Origin: an uncultured Bacteroidaceae bacterium
Lineage (GTDB): Bacteria; Bacteroidota; Bacteroidia; Bacteroidales; Bacteroidaceae
DNA: 64,000 nt
Assembly: GCA_944321635.1 (NCBI GenBank)
Contig: CALULY010000006.1
Location: forward strand, 62,001-126,000
Reading direction: 5' to 3'
Positions 26,178 through 35,302 of this stretch are shown in pieces. Each line of letters begins with the position of its first letter. Position 1 is the first letter of the stretch. Made by a program: the position numbers and the translations under genes. Below the pieces are notes generated by a model that was not told the DNA's origin, ran no database searches, and saw only the letters and a list, made by a program, of their open reading frames with translations.

Positions 26178-26831
26178 TCAGGGGGTGATCATCCCGTCCA
26201 CCATGCGGATGGTGCGGTCGGTGGTGGCGGCCAATGTCTCGTCGTGGGTGACGATGACGAAGGTTTGCCCCATCTGTTCGCGCAGGAGGAAGAAGATGCG
26301 GTGCAACTCCTCCTTGTTCTTTGAGTCGAGGCTTCCCGAGGGTTCGTCTGCAAGGATGACCTCCGGCGAATTCATCAAAGCCCGCGCCACGGCGACACGT
26401 TGCTGCTCGCCGCCAGAGAGCTGGGCGGGCTTGTGCCCGGCACGCTGAGACAGGCCCATGAACTTGAGGAGCTCCATGGCGCGCCGCTTCGCCTCGGCCA
26501 CCGGGCGGGCGGCGATGAAGGCGGGAATCATCACATTCTCAAGCGCGGTGAACTCGGGCAGCAGCTGGTGGAACTGGAAGATGAAGCCTATGTTGGCGTT
26601 GCGGAATGCCGAAAGGCGGGCATCGCCGAGACGCGACACGTCCTGCCCGTCGTAGATGACGCGCCCCTTGTCAGGACGGTCGAGCGTGCCCATGATCTGC
26701 AGCAGGGTGGTCTTGCCCGCGCCGCTTGGGCCGACGATGCTGACGATTTCGCCTTTGTTGATTTCGAGGTCGATGCCTTTGAGCACTTCGAGCGAGCCGA
26801 AGCTCTTGGTGATGCCTTCAAGTCTTATCAT
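26178..26831 (-). CDS. lolD: LolD-like ABC transporter ATP-binding protein
   Basis: This 217-residue ABC ATPase has Walker [10 protein letters not shown] (34-42), Q-loop Gln86, signature LSGGEQQR (138-145), Walker B VILADEP (158-164) and the switch His in THDE (about 196-199). The [16 protein letters not shown] segment is typical of the LolD/MacB/FtsE group that powers membrane-embedded lipoprotein release. It would extract lipoproteins from the inner membrane for the outer membrane; the permease (LolC/E) is not nearby, as is common in Bacteroidales. It begins 1 bp after tcdA, indicating co-transcription. Confidence 0.8.
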   Translation of the reverse strand: MIRLEGITKSFGSLEVLKGIDLEINKGEIVSIVGPSGAGKTTLLQIMGTLDRPDKGRVIYDGQDVSRLGDARLSAFRNANIGFIFQFHQLLPEFTALENVMIPAFIAARPVAEAKRRAMELLKFMGLSQRAGHKPAQLSGGEQQRVAVARALMNSPEVILADEPSGSLDSKNKEELHRIFFLLREQMGQTFVIVTHDETLAATTDRTIRMVDGMITP

Positions 26832-26832
26832 G

Positions 26833-27576
26833 TCACAGGTGTTTTAGGACGTAGGCCGCGAGGTGGCAGCCGAATATTGCCGGCATATAGCTGATTGTGC
26901 CGGTCGTTGTCTTCTTGTTCTTCTCATTGACGGCGACGAATGCTGCCGGGTCGGCAGGTTCGGTGCTGAACACCACGGGCAGCTTGGCACGGATGCCGCG
27001 CCGCTTGAGCCCGTTCCTCACGGCCTTTGCAAGCCCGCAATTGGTCGTCTGCCACAGGTCGGCGAGCTTTATCTGCGAGGGGTCGGTCTTTGCTCCTGCC
27101 CCCATGCTTGAGACTATCTTCATCCCCCTGCCCAGCGCGGCGGCGATGAGGTCGCACTTGGGGGCTACGGTGTCGATGGCATCGACGATGAAGTCATAGC
27201 CCTCGTCAAGCAACACGCCTATCGCGTCGCCCTCGACAAACTGCTGGCGGGCATCGATGTCGAGCGCGGGGTTGATGTCGGCAAGGCGGGCGGCGAGGAC
27301 TGCGGCCTTGGGCTGCCCCACTGTCGAGTGCAGGGCGGGGAGCTGGCGGTTGATGTTTGACGGGGCGACAGTGTCGGGGTCGATGATGACGAGGCGGCCT
27401 ATGCCTGCACGGCAGAGCATCTCGGCGGCGTATGCCCCCACCCCCCCGGTGCCGACGACGAGGACTCGCGCCACGGCCAACCGCTCCATGCGGTCTTCGC
27501 CGAGGAGCAGCCGGGTGCGTGAGAGCCAGTCGTCAGACGCGGCGGGGAGTGGTGTCGGTGATTGCTGAACGGTCAT
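26833..27576 (-). CDS. tcdA: tRNA threonylcarbamoyladenosine dehydratase (ThiF/E1-like)
   Basis: This 247-residue E1-like protein has the nucleotide-binding loop [11 protein letters not shown] (42-52), the DPDTV and SNINRQ motifs (66-78) and VDAIDT (about 131-136), as in TcdA/CsdL. The enzyme cyclises t6A at position 37 of tRNA to ct6A using ATP. The length agrees with the family (about 240-270). It lies 3 bp after the antiporter gene and 1 bp before lolD. A ThiF or MoeB role is less likely because no carrier protein or rhodanese gene is adjacent. Confidence 0.85.
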   Translation of the reverse strand: MTVQQSPTPLPAASDDWLSRTRLLLGEDRMERLAVARVLVVGTGGVGAYAAEMLCRAGIGRLVIIDPDTVAPSNINRQLPALHSTVGQPKAAVLAARLADINPALDIDARQQFVEGDAIGVLLDEGYDFIVDAIDTVAPKCDLIAAALGRGMKIVSSMGAGAKTDPSQIKLADLWQTTNCGLAKAVRNGLKRRGIRAKLPVVFSTEPADPAAFVAVNEKNKKTTTGTISYMPAIFGCHLAAYVLKHL

Positions 27577-27579
27577 GCG

Positions 27580-29730
27580 TCAACTCCTCCTGAACCATCC
27601 CTGGACTTTCTGCCAGAGGTTAGCATAGCTGGTCATCTCGGCAGCAGCCATCGGGGCGGTGAACGAGATGCTCTCGACATCATGCTCGCCGAACTGCTCG
27701 GGGATGATGACCGCAAAGCTGCAATAGGCGAAGTACTTGAGCAACTGCGACGGCAACTTCTCAAACGACGGGTCATAGGAGATGCCGCCATGGCGCGATG
27801 ACACCGTTATGAGCAGGTGGTCATCGTTGACCTGCCCGGTGAGCAGCAGCAGGTCGTCCCAGTTGTCGAGCACGGAATAGTCCGCCCTGAGGCTCTTGTG
27901 ACGCTTGGCCACCGCTCCGGCCACGCGTGAAAGCGTCGGTTGTGGAGCGAAGAAGTGCAACTTGCAGCCTGTCTGCATCCCTATGGCACTGACTGTCTCG
28001 ACCCACCTGGTGAAACCGCTCTCGTATTCGGCCTTGGCGGGGACGGCGACAATTATGCGCCTGAGGGTGTTGACGGGGATTAGGCATTTGACAATCATCA
28101 GTTGCTTGTTGGTGGCTTTGACGAGGCTGGAGAAGATTGAACCGAATATCGAGTCGACAATGTTGCTGCGACGGTGCAGCCCGAGTACGACCTCGGTGGC
28201 GTCGTGCTCCTTTATCGTGTGCAGTATGCCCGATGCTATGTTGATGTCATAACGGCTTATCATCTCAACACCAACATCGGCAGCGGCCCCGACCATCGCC
28301 GCTTTCTCAAGCAGCTTGCGGCAGTTGGCGACGTTGCCAGTGTGGGTGTCGTTGCCGTCATTGGCCACCGAGAGGGCGATGATGCTGTCATCGCGGTTGT
28401 TGCCGCGCATCATCATGGCCATGTTTATGAGGTTGTCCACCGTCTCGGGGTTGGCTATCGGGACGAGGATGCGGCGGTTGACCTCCTTGCCCTCGTCATT
28501 CATCTTGCTGTCGGCGAGGCTTTGCGCCATCTTGACCGACGCCCGCTCGGTGACGACCGAACTGATGATGCAGGTGAACAGTATCATCACGACCGTGCCG
28601 TTGAGCACATCATCGTTGAGGAGGCGTGACCCGTCGGGCAGGATTATTTCATAACCTATCAACACTGCGGCGAGAGTGGCGACTGCCTGCGCATTGCTGA
28701 GACCGAAGATCATTTGCCGCTCCACCTTTTCCATCTTGTAGACGACCTGTGTGACCCATGCCGCCAGCCATTTGGCGAGTGTGGCGACGACTGTCATCAC
28801 GACTGCCACCTTGAGGGCTTCACCTCCCTCGAACATTGTCCGCAAGTCGATGATCATTCCCACGCCAATAAGGAAATAGGGGATGAAAAGCGCGTTGCCG
28901 ATGAACTCTATGCGATTCATCAAAGGCGAGACGCGGGGAATGAAACGGTTGAGCACCATGCCGGCGATGAACGCCCCGAGTATCCCCTCCATGCCTATGA
29001 ACGACATCATCCCGCAAGCCAGGAAGACGAGTGCAAGCACAAAAACATACTGCATCACACTGTCGTCATAGCGGCGGAAGAACCATCTTGAAAGACGGGG
29101 GTAGACATAGATGATGATGAAAAGCACCACCGCCACCTTGACCATCATGACCAGCCAGAAGAAACTGTCGATGACACCCTTGTACATGCCGCTTATGCCT
29201 GCCAGTATCAACAGGGCGAGGGTGACGGTGATTGCGGTGCCGCCTATCGAAATGCTCACGCTGCGCTGCCTCGACAAGCCGTAACGGCTGATGATGGGAT
29301 AGGCGATGAGGGTGTGGGAAGCGTACATGCTCGCCAACAGCGTGGATGTCACCAGCGAATAGCCGAGGATGTCCATGCCCGTCCATATCCCCAACGCCAT
29401 CGGGATGATGAATGTCGCCATGCCAAAGAAGAACGTCTTGCCCTTGTTCTTCTTGAAATCCTCCAAATCCATCTCAAGCCCGGCGAGGAACATTATGTAG
29501 TAGATGCCCACTTGGCCGAACAGTTGGAAGCTGCTGTCACGTTCCAGGATGTTCAAACCATGCTCGCCGATGACGATGCCGGCAAGTATCATCCCGATGA
29601 TGTGCGGTATCTTCAGCTTCGTCAACAAGAGCGGGGCGAAGAGTATTATGACCAACACTATGAGGAATATCCATGTCGGATCCGTCACAGGCAGGCTGAA
29701 CGACAGGTTGAAGTAGTTGGCAAGGTTCAT
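27580..29730 (-). CDS. CPA2-type cation/proton antiporter with USP-like tail
   Basis: This 716-residue protein has about 12 transmembrane helices in the first 400 residues, including LKIPHIIGMILAGIVIGEHG, the conserved early segment of the KefB/GerN group. The soluble C-terminus (about 420-716) contains two segments that look like universal-stress-protein repeats (RRILVPIANPETVDNL and RRIIVAVPAKAEYESG), a combination common in Bacteroidetes. It probably exchanges K+ or Na+ for protons across the inner membrane; cation specificity cannot be read. The gene ends 3 bp before tcdA and starts 61 bp after asd ends. Confidence 0.85.
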   Translation of the reverse strand: MNLANYFNLSFSLPVTDPTWIFLIVLVIILFAPLLLTKLKIPHIIGMILAGIVIGEHGLNILERDSSFQLFGQVGIYYIMFLAGLEMDLEDFKKNKGKTFFFGMATFIIPMALGIWTGMDILGYSLVTSTLLASMYASHTLIAYPIISRYGLSRQRSVSISIGGTAITVTLALLILAGISGMYKGVIDSFFWLVMMVKVAVVLFIIIYVYPRLSRWFFRRYDDSVMQYVFVLALVFLACGMMSFIGMEGILGAFIAGMVLNRFIPRVSPLMNRIEFIGNALFIPYFLIGVGMIIDLRTMFEGGEALKVAVVMTVVATLAKWLAAWVTQVVYKMEKVERQMIFGLSNAQAVATLAAVLIGYEIILPDGSRLLNDDVLNGTVVMILFTCIISSVVTERASVKMAQSLADSKMNDEGKEVNRRILVPIANPETVDNLINMAMMMRGNNRDDSIIALSVANDGNDTHTGNVANCRKLLEKAAMVGAAADVGVEMISRYDINIASGILHTIKEHDATEVVLGLHRRSNIVDSIFGSIFSSLVKATNKQLMIVKCLIPVNTLRRIIVAVPAKAEYESGFTRWVETVSAIGMQTGCKLHFFAPQPTLSRVAGAVAKRHKSLRADYSVLDNWDDLLLLTGQVNDDHLLITVSSRHGGISYDPSFEKLPSQLLKYFAYCSFAVIIPEQFGEHDVESISFTAPMAAAEMTSYANLWQKVQGWFRRS

Positions 29731-29791
29731 TTGTCAATCGTTTGTGTTTGTTGCACTCGTTGTCATGCCCGCAGCATGGCTTGTGCCTGGG

Positions 29792-30796
29792 TCAAAGGCC
29801 TTGTGCGATGAGGTATTCGGCTATCTGCACGGCGTTGAGCGCGGCACCTTTCTTGATTTGGTCTCCCACGAGCCAGAAGCTGAGACCGCAATCATCGGTC
29901 AGGTCCTTGCGGATGCGTCCGACATAGACAGGGTCTTTCCCGGCGACAAAGAGCGGCATCGGGTACTTCTTCTCCGCAGGGCAATCCTCCAGCACCAGGC
30001 CTTCCGCCTTGGCAAATGCCTCGCGGGCTTCGTCAACACTGATTGGACGCTCCGTTTCCACCCAGATTGCTTCAGAATGAGCCCTGAGGGCAGGGACGCG
30101 GACACAGGTCGCACTGACCTTGATGTCCGAGTGCATTATCTTGCGTGTCTCGTTGAACATCTTCATCTCTTCCTTTGTATATCCGTTGTCGGTGAAGACA
30201 TCTATCTGTGGAATCACGTTGAAAGCCAACTGGTAGGGGAACTTGCTGACCGTCACCTCCTCACCATCCAAGACCTGACGTGCCTGGTCCATCAGTTCAT
30301 CCATTGCCGCCGCGCCTGCACCGCTCGCTGCCTGGTAGGTCGCCACCCGTACCCGACGGATGTGCGACAGCCCTTCGATAGCCTTGAGTGCGACAACCAT
30401 CTGGATAGTGGTGCAATTGGGGTTGGCGATGATGCCACGCGGACGCACCAAGGCATCGGCGGCGTTGACCTCGGGGACGACCAAAGGCACGTCTTGCTCC
30501 ATGCGGAACGCGCTCGAATTGTCTATCATCACCGCTCCATGCTTGGTGATCGTCTCGGCGAATTCCAACGACGTGCCGCCGCCGGCAGAGACAAACGCTA
30601 TGTCAATCCCCTTGAAGTCGTCGTTGTGCTGCAACAACTTGACCTCATAGTCGCGTCCCTTGAAGTTGTAAGTCCGCCCCGCGCTGCGTTGCGAACCAAA
30701 CAATACCAAGTCATCAATCGGAAAATTCCTCTCATCCAACACACGCAGGAACTCCTGCCCAACGGCGCCGCTTGCACCTACAATAGCTATTCTCAT
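29792..30796 (-). CDS. asd: Aspartate-semialdehyde dehydrogenase
   Basis: This 334-residue enzyme has NADP-binding GASGAVG (7-13), the catalytic Cys128 in NPNCTT, the substrate-binding [10 protein letters not shown] segment (about 152-161) and the catalytic His in [10 protein letters not shown] (about 236). It reduces aspartyl phosphate to aspartate semialdehyde for lysine/diaminopimelate, threonine and methionine synthesis. Length and motifs are standard for the family. The gene is divergent from the lamin-tail gene (121-bp gap) and 61 bp upstream of the antiporter gene, with which it may or may not be co-transcribed. Confidence 0.95.
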   Translation of the reverse strand: MRIAIVGASGAVGQEFLRVLDERNFPIDDLVLFGSQRSAGRTYNFKGRDYEVKLLQHNDDFKGIDIAFVSAGGGTSLEFAETITKHGAVMIDNSSAFRMEQDVPLVVPEVNAADALVRPRGIIANPNCTTIQMVVALKAIEGLSHIRRVRVATYQAASGAGAAAMDELMDQARQVLDGEEVTVSKFPYQLAFNVIPQIDVFTDNGYTKEEMKMFNETRKIMHSDIKVSATCVRVPALRAHSEAIWVETERPISVDEAREAFAKAEGLVLEDCPAEKKYPMPLFVAGKDPVYVGRIRKDLTDDCGLSFWLVGDQIKKGAALNAVQIAEYLIAQGL

Positions 30797-30917
30797 CTTT
30801 ATCGTCTAATGTTATTTCCTAATGCTTAATGTCCGGATGTCCTCTTTTTCCTACCTTTACGTGCGGCAGGCAAGGCACAATGCCAGAAATGTCGTACAAA
30901 AATACTATTTATTTCCT

Positions 30918-33272
30918 ATGCCAGGCAACAAAGCATTTCCCAAAGCGGCACTCGCCATTGCACTTTCATGCCTTTGCGGCTTGATGACGGCGCAAAATGT
31001 CAGCAAGCTGGACAGCTGGGAGGGCGACACATCAGGATTCAACATCGACAGCAAGACAGTCAAATGCACGACCGACGACGAGGTGACAATCCATGCCGTG
31101 CAGGACGCGTCAAGGGGATGCACCTGGGAGACTGCTGTCACAATCCCGGACGGTAAGGCGGCATCGATAGCATTGTTCCCCATGGCGGATGACATCGACA
31201 GACTTGACGACAGCGAGCACTTCATCATCAAGCGCAATGAGGCAATGCGATATGTCGAAGCAAGGAACATAGACGGCTATGACGACGCATACAGCATCAT
31301 ATCACTTCTCGGGCCAGACACCCAACCGTTCACCCTCGCAATCACATTGACCGCCGACGGACGGTGGGAAGTGGAAGTCAACGGCACGAGAATATTCGAC
31401 GAAAACACCCTCACCTCCCGCTCCGGCACGTCGCAACTCTTCGCGATGCGGTTCACGGGGATGGATGGGGCGACCGTCAGCAACGTGACACTCACGACGG
31501 ACGGCGGTGAGCAACCGCCCGTAGATCCCGACGACGGGGACGATGACGGGGATGACGACGATGGTGGGGACGATGATGACGACAAAGACCTGGATGACGG
31601 CAGCCATGGCAACGGCAGCAGCGGGCTGGCATACGGCGACATAGTGGTGACTGAGGTCATGGCAAACCCCGTGGGGGCGGCACGATTGCCCGAAGCGGAA
31701 TATGTGGAACTGCTCAACACCACCGACTCAACGCTCGATTTGTCAGGATGGGCGATGCGCTATGGCAGCACCACCTATCCCATTGAGGGCGGGCAAATCG
31801 CCCCGGGCGGCTACCTCATCCTGTCAAAGGCTGTGCACGCTGCGGCGTGGGACAGCCTGGGGGTGGGACAAAGGGTAGACATGGAACGCTTCCCGACCAT
31901 AGCCAATGCAGGCAACACCATATTTATATATGACGCCGACGGCACGATTGTCGCCTACACCCACTACACCGATGCCCGCTACGGCGATGCTTTCAAGGCG
32001 GAATGCGGTTTCTCGCTGGAGAGGATAGACGTTGGCAACATCAACGACACCCCGGCCAACTGGGCCGCGTCGCGCGACTTGTCGGGAGGAACACCCGCCG
32101 CGCCCAATTCGGTGGCGGGGAGTTGCGACGCGATGGAACTGTCGTCATTCGCCTACGTCGAGATGGTGGCGGCCGACACGTTCAACCTGCACTTCACCGT
32201 GCCGCTTGACCTCATGTCGGCTGTCGGTGGCGAATGGCTCGACATCACTGGTGGCGACCGCTCGGTGGCAGAGCTGATCCCCGACACGCTCACCCTGACG
32301 ACCGTCGGCCTGGTGCTTGACGGATGCCTGGATGCGGACGAATGTGTGCTGTTGTCCATCGACGGGCTCATGCAGATCGATGGCGAGATGGCGATAGCCC
32401 CCGACACGGTGCTCATCTCACTGCCCCGGGAGGCGGGAGAGGGCGACATAGTGTTCAACGAGATCCTGTTTGACGCCGCCGACGGCCAGTGCGAGTTTGT
32501 CGAAGTGGTCAACATCTCGCCCCACAGCCTCGATGCAAGCACCCTGTCCGTCGTGACACTCGACGATGAAGGCCGCCCCTCACGCAGTTGCAGGCTGAGC
32601 GGCACGCGCCGCATCATTGCACCGGGCGACTACCTCGCACTGACCACCGACACCGCCACGCTCGGCCGCCTGTGGGGTTGCCTGCCGTGGCAGGGATGCC
32701 TATGCGGCTTGCCGTCGCTGCGCAACGAGGGGGGAACGGTCGCACTTTGCGATGCCAGCGCACAGACGATTGACCTTGCCGTCTATTCGCCCAAGTCCTA
32801 CCCATCGACGGCACTCCCGGCACGGGGCATATCATTGGAGAAAATCAACCCTGCCCTCCCCTCTTCCAACCCCGCCAACTGGTTGCCGGCGACGTCAGAG
32901 TGCGGATGCGCAACTCCCGGCAAGGTCAATTCGCAGCACGTCGGGCTCGGCAACCCGTCGCGGCAAGGCACGTTTGAACTGCAAGGCGACTTCTTCACCC
33001 CCGACGGGGACGGTGACAACGATGCCGCCATCATAAGTTACTCGCTCGCCGCAGGAGGATGGACGGCCAACGTCACGGTCCATGACAGCAACGGGCGCGA
33101 AGTAGCCCGCCCCGTCCAGCGGCAAACCCTGTCACAGAGCGGCACGCTCGTCTGGAACGGCACTGACGACGACGGCGACACGCTTGGCCCGGGCATCTAT
33201 GTCATCGTTATCGAGGCATTCGACGAGCGTGGGGATATGGTCAAAAAGAAGCTCGCCGTCGCCATCAACTGA
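30918..33272 (+). CDS. Secreted lamin-tail-domain protein with C-terminal sorting domain
   Basis: The start at 30918 (MPGNKAF) gives 784 residues and a signal peptide ending near MTAQ; the frame runs 32 codons further upstream without protein character. Residues about 30-195 are a beta-rich domain, then an acidic Asp/Gly linker (about 199-228) and a lamin-tail domain (GDIVVTEVMANP to GGTPAAPNS, about 235-390). A second EIVFNE-like block (GDIVFNEILFD, about 508) begins another LTD-like repeat. The C-terminus from FFTPDGDGDND (about 690) to the end is a gliding-motility/FlgD-Ig-like sorting domain, implying T9SS export. Lamin-tail proteins in this phylum are often surface-anchored and sometimes accompany nucleases, but no nuclease motif is visible here. 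Confidence 0.75.
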   Translation: MPGNKAFPKAALAIALSCLCGLMTAQNVSKLDSWEGDTSGFNIDSKTVKCTTDDEVTIHAVQDASRGCTWETAVTIPDGKAASIALFPMADDIDRLDDSEHFIIKRNEAMRYVEARNIDGYDDAYSIISLLGPDTQPFTLAITLTADGRWEVEVNGTRIFDENTLTSRSGTSQLFAMRFTGMDGATVSNVTLTTDGGEQPPVDPDDGDDDGDDDDGGDDDDDKDLDDGSHGNGSSGLAYGDIVVTEVMANPVGAARLPEAEYVELLNTTDSTLDLSGWAMRYGSTTYPIEGGQIAPGGYLILSKAVHAAAWDSLGVGQRVDMERFPTIANAGNTIFIYDADGTIVAYTHYTDARYGDAFKAECGFSLERIDVGNINDTPANWAASRDLSGGTPAAPNSVAGSCDAMELSSFAYVEMVAADTFNLHFTVPLDLMSAVGGEWLDITGGDRSVAELIPDTLTLTTVGLVLDGCLDADECVLLSIDGLMQIDGEMAIAPDTVLISLPREAGEGDIVFNEILFDAADGQCEFVEVVNISPHSLDASTLSVVTLDDEGRPSRSCRLSGTRRIIAPGDYLALTTDTATLGRLWGCLPWQGCLCGLPSLRNEGGTVALCDASAQTIDLAVYSPKSYPSTALPARGISLEKINPALPSSNPANWLPATSECGCATPGKVNSQHVGLGNPSRQGTFELQGDFFTPDGDGDNDAAIISYSLAAGGWTANVTVHDSNGREVARPVQRQTLSQSGTLVWNGTDDDGDTLGPGIYVIVIEAFDERGDMVKKKLAVAIN

Positions 33273-33285
33273 CGCTCTGGCGGGC

Positions 33286-34005
33286 TCACCTCCTCATCCA
33301 CTCCTGCCTCTCATCCTTAGGGAAACGCTCGATGGCGTAGCGCAACGTCGTGCGCGGCATATCTCCCACGTGCTTGCCAAGGAAGGCGACAAGGCGGCTC
33401 TTGTCCCTCTTGCCCACCTCTCGCAACACCCAGCCGCAAGCCTTGTGCATCAAGTCATCATGGTCGCCGAGCAGCATGGCGCACAGCCGCAAGGCATCGT
33501 CAAACTGCCCGTGCCTGACCAGCCAGAGGGTCGAGACAACGGCTATCCGCCTGCGCCACATCGACCCGTCGCGTGCCATGGCGGCGAGGAGAGACCTGTC
33601 CCCGCCGTCGAGCAGATGCGCCCCGACGATGTACTGGCACGAGAGATCCACCAAGTCCCAATTGTTGATGCGGTCGGTGACGGTGAGGTAAAAATCAAAT
33701 ATCCCCGTCCGCCGCTCCGCGTCACCGCGCCGGTACTGCTCCACGAGGATGAGCAACGCGCACAACCTCACCTCATGCACCTCGGACTGCAAGAGACGGC
33801 GGATGTCGTCAAACCCCGCGTCGAGGTGGCGGCGTGCCACCTTGCGGTTGTCGGGGACGGGCACTCCGATGAAACGGTCGCCCTCCCCGTACTGCCCGGG
33901 TCCTGTCTTGAAGAAACTCGCAAGCACGGCCACACGCTCCGGCCGCGCCACTGCCATGAGGTCGCGCACGACCGTCCCGGCTTTTGTGTCAATCGTCATT
34001 TCCAT
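33286..34005 (-). CDS. AlkD-like DNA alkylation repair protein
   Basis: The protein has 239 residues with the start at 34005; the open frame reaches 20 codons further but without a usable context. It is an all-helical HEAT-like repeat protein with segments such as VHEVRLCALLILVEQY, NNWDLVDLSCQYIVG (containing the conserved Asp of AlkD) and HDDLMHKACGWVLREVGKRD. AlkD-type glycosylases remove positively charged alkyl bases (3-methyladenine, 7-methylguanine) without base flipping. The gene is convergent with the lamin-tail gene (13-bp gap) and divergent from the radical SAM gene, with array A4 in between. Confidence 0.85.
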   Translation of the reverse strand: MEMTIDTKAGTVVRDLMAVARPERVAVLASFFKTGPGQYGEGDRFIGVPVPDNRKVARRHLDAGFDDIRRLLQSEVHEVRLCALLILVEQYRRGDAERRTGIFDFYLTVTDRINNWDLVDLSCQYIVGAHLLDGGDRSLLAAMARDGSMWRRRIAVVSTLWLVRHGQFDDALRLCAMLLGDHDDLMHKACGWVLREVGKRDKSRLVAFLGKHVGDMPRTTLRYAIERFPKDERQEWMRR

Positions 34006-34166
34006 GATCAGTGTTGTTCCGCCCGCAAAGGTGCGGCAAATCGGCGGGAAGGCAAAGTGCCGCAACCTGTAACATCAAGGGAAAAACCGCACACCGCCAG
34101 ACATGAAATCCAATTGGGTCTGACATAAACTTCGCCACCGTCAGACCCAAAGTTCATTTCCCCCGT

Positions 34167-34247
34167 ACATAAAGTAAAAACAAAAGTTTTGAATATATAA
34201 ACAGAAGTTTTGTTTATATATTCAAAACTTCTGAATATACTTTATGT
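34167..34247. repeat. Family A intergenic array, copy 4 (three 21-bp units)
   Basis: Units lie at 34178-34198, 34199-34219 and 34220-34240, bracketed by the inverted repeat ACATAAAGTA (34167-34176) and TACTTTATGT (34238-34247). A larger inverted repeat continues outwards: GGGTCTGACATAAA at about 34118 and TTTATGTCAGACCC at about 34241. The phrase TTTATGTCNNACC recurs again on the right, as it does beside copy 1. It sits between two divergent genes. Confidence 0.85.
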
Positions 34248-34369
34248 CAGACCCAAGGCAACTTTATGTCCTACCTGATTGGATTTTAGGCCTGGCCTTG
34301 TCGTTTTTATCCCCTGGCCTGTTGCGTCCGGGGTGGCGTGAAAGTGAGACAATCGACGGTGTTTTTCCA

Positions 34370-34377
34370 TAACTTTG
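34370..34377 (+). promoter_or_regulatory. Candidate -7 promoter element of the radical SAM gene
   Basis: TAACTTTG matches the Bacteroidetes -7 consensus TAnnTTTG and lies 35 bp upstream of the start codon. No clear -33 TTG is present. Confidence 0.5.
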
Positions 34378-34412
34378 CGGCGCAAGTCTAACCGAAACAT
34401 AAGACATCAGAC

Positions 34413-35189
34413 ATGAGCACTGTCATATATCCGTCCCCTATCTTCGGGCCCGTGCACAGCCGCCGGCTCGGCATTTCGCTCGGGGTCAACTTGATGCCTG
34501 GCGATGGCAAGGTGTGCACATTTGACTGCATCTATTGCGAATGCGGTTTCAACAAGGATTTCCGCCCCAAAGGGCGCAGGCCGACGCGCGACGAGGTGCG
34601 TGCCGCGCTCGGGGACAAGCTGCGCGAGATGCGCGACGAGGGCAAGTTGCCCGACGTGATAACCTTTGCCGGCAACGGCGAGCCGACGGCACACCCGGAC
34701 TTTGGTGCTATCATCGACGACACCATCGCGTTGCGTGACGCCTATTGCCCCGCCGCCAAGGTGAGCGTGCTCAGCAACTCGACGTTCATCGGGCGGCAAG
34801 ATGTCTTTGACGCCCTGCTGCGCGTGGACAACAACATCCTCAAGCTCGACACCGTTGATGCCGACTACATCCGGCTGGTCAACCGCCCATCATGCCAGTA
34901 TGACTTAGGCAACCTTGTGGAACGGATGAAGCAGTTTGGCGGGAGGATGATCGTGCAGACGATGTTCATGCACGGCACATTTGAGGGACAAAGGGTGGAC
35001 AACGTGGATGACTCCTACGTCTTGCCATGGATGGAGGCCGTGAAGTCGATAAGACCGAGGATGGTGATGATCTACACCATCGACCGTGAGACACCTGACA
35101 AGGAACTCAGGAAAGCGACACATGAGGAGCTTGACAGGATAGCCGCCATGCTCCGCGCCGAGGGGTTGGAAGTGTCGGTGTCCTACTGA
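34413..35189 (+). CDS. Radical SAM protein of the COG0731 type
   Basis: This 258-residue protein carries the radical SAM cluster motif with Cys35, Cys39 and Cys42 (CTFDCIYC), the GNGEPT SAM-binding motif (86-91) and LSNST further on. The N-terminus (YPSPIFGPVHSRRLGIS) and overall length match the COG0731 group, annotated from its archaeal/eukaryotic members as wyosine-synthesis enzymes. In bacteria these short forms have no proven substrate, and bacteria do not make wybutosine, so the real reaction is open. There is no SPASM or extra cluster domain. It is monocistronic, with its own promoter and a terminator at 35212-35252. Confidence 0.75.
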   Translation: MSTVIYPSPIFGPVHSRRLGISLGVNLMPGDGKVCTFDCIYCECGFNKDFRPKGRRPTRDEVRAALGDKLREMRDEGKLPDVITFAGNGEPTAHPDFGAIIDDTIALRDAYCPAAKVSVLSNSTFIGRQDVFDALLRVDNNILKLDTVDADYIRLVNRPSCQYDLGNLVERMKQFGGRMIVQTMFMHGTFEGQRVDNVDDSYVLPWMEAVKSIRPRMVMIYTIDRETPDKELRKATHEELDRIAAMLRAEGLEVSVSY

Positions 35190-35211
35190 CGTTGCACAAG
35201 GACAAAAGATT

Positions 35212-35252
35212 TTGCGCCGCGCCCGACGGTCAGACCGTGGGACGCGGCGCAA
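35212..35252. terminator. Bidirectional hairpin between convergent genes
   Basis: A 10-bp stem (TTGCGCCGCG at 35212-35221 with CGCGGCGCAA at 35243-35252) encloses a second small hairpin (ACGGT with ACCGT). It lies between the radical SAM gene (plus) and the DUF2807 gene (minus) and can serve both. Confidence 0.6.
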
Positions 35253-35302
35253 TCATTTGCCGCAGATGACAATGGGGATGACTCCCCCAGTCATGTCGTG
35301 GC

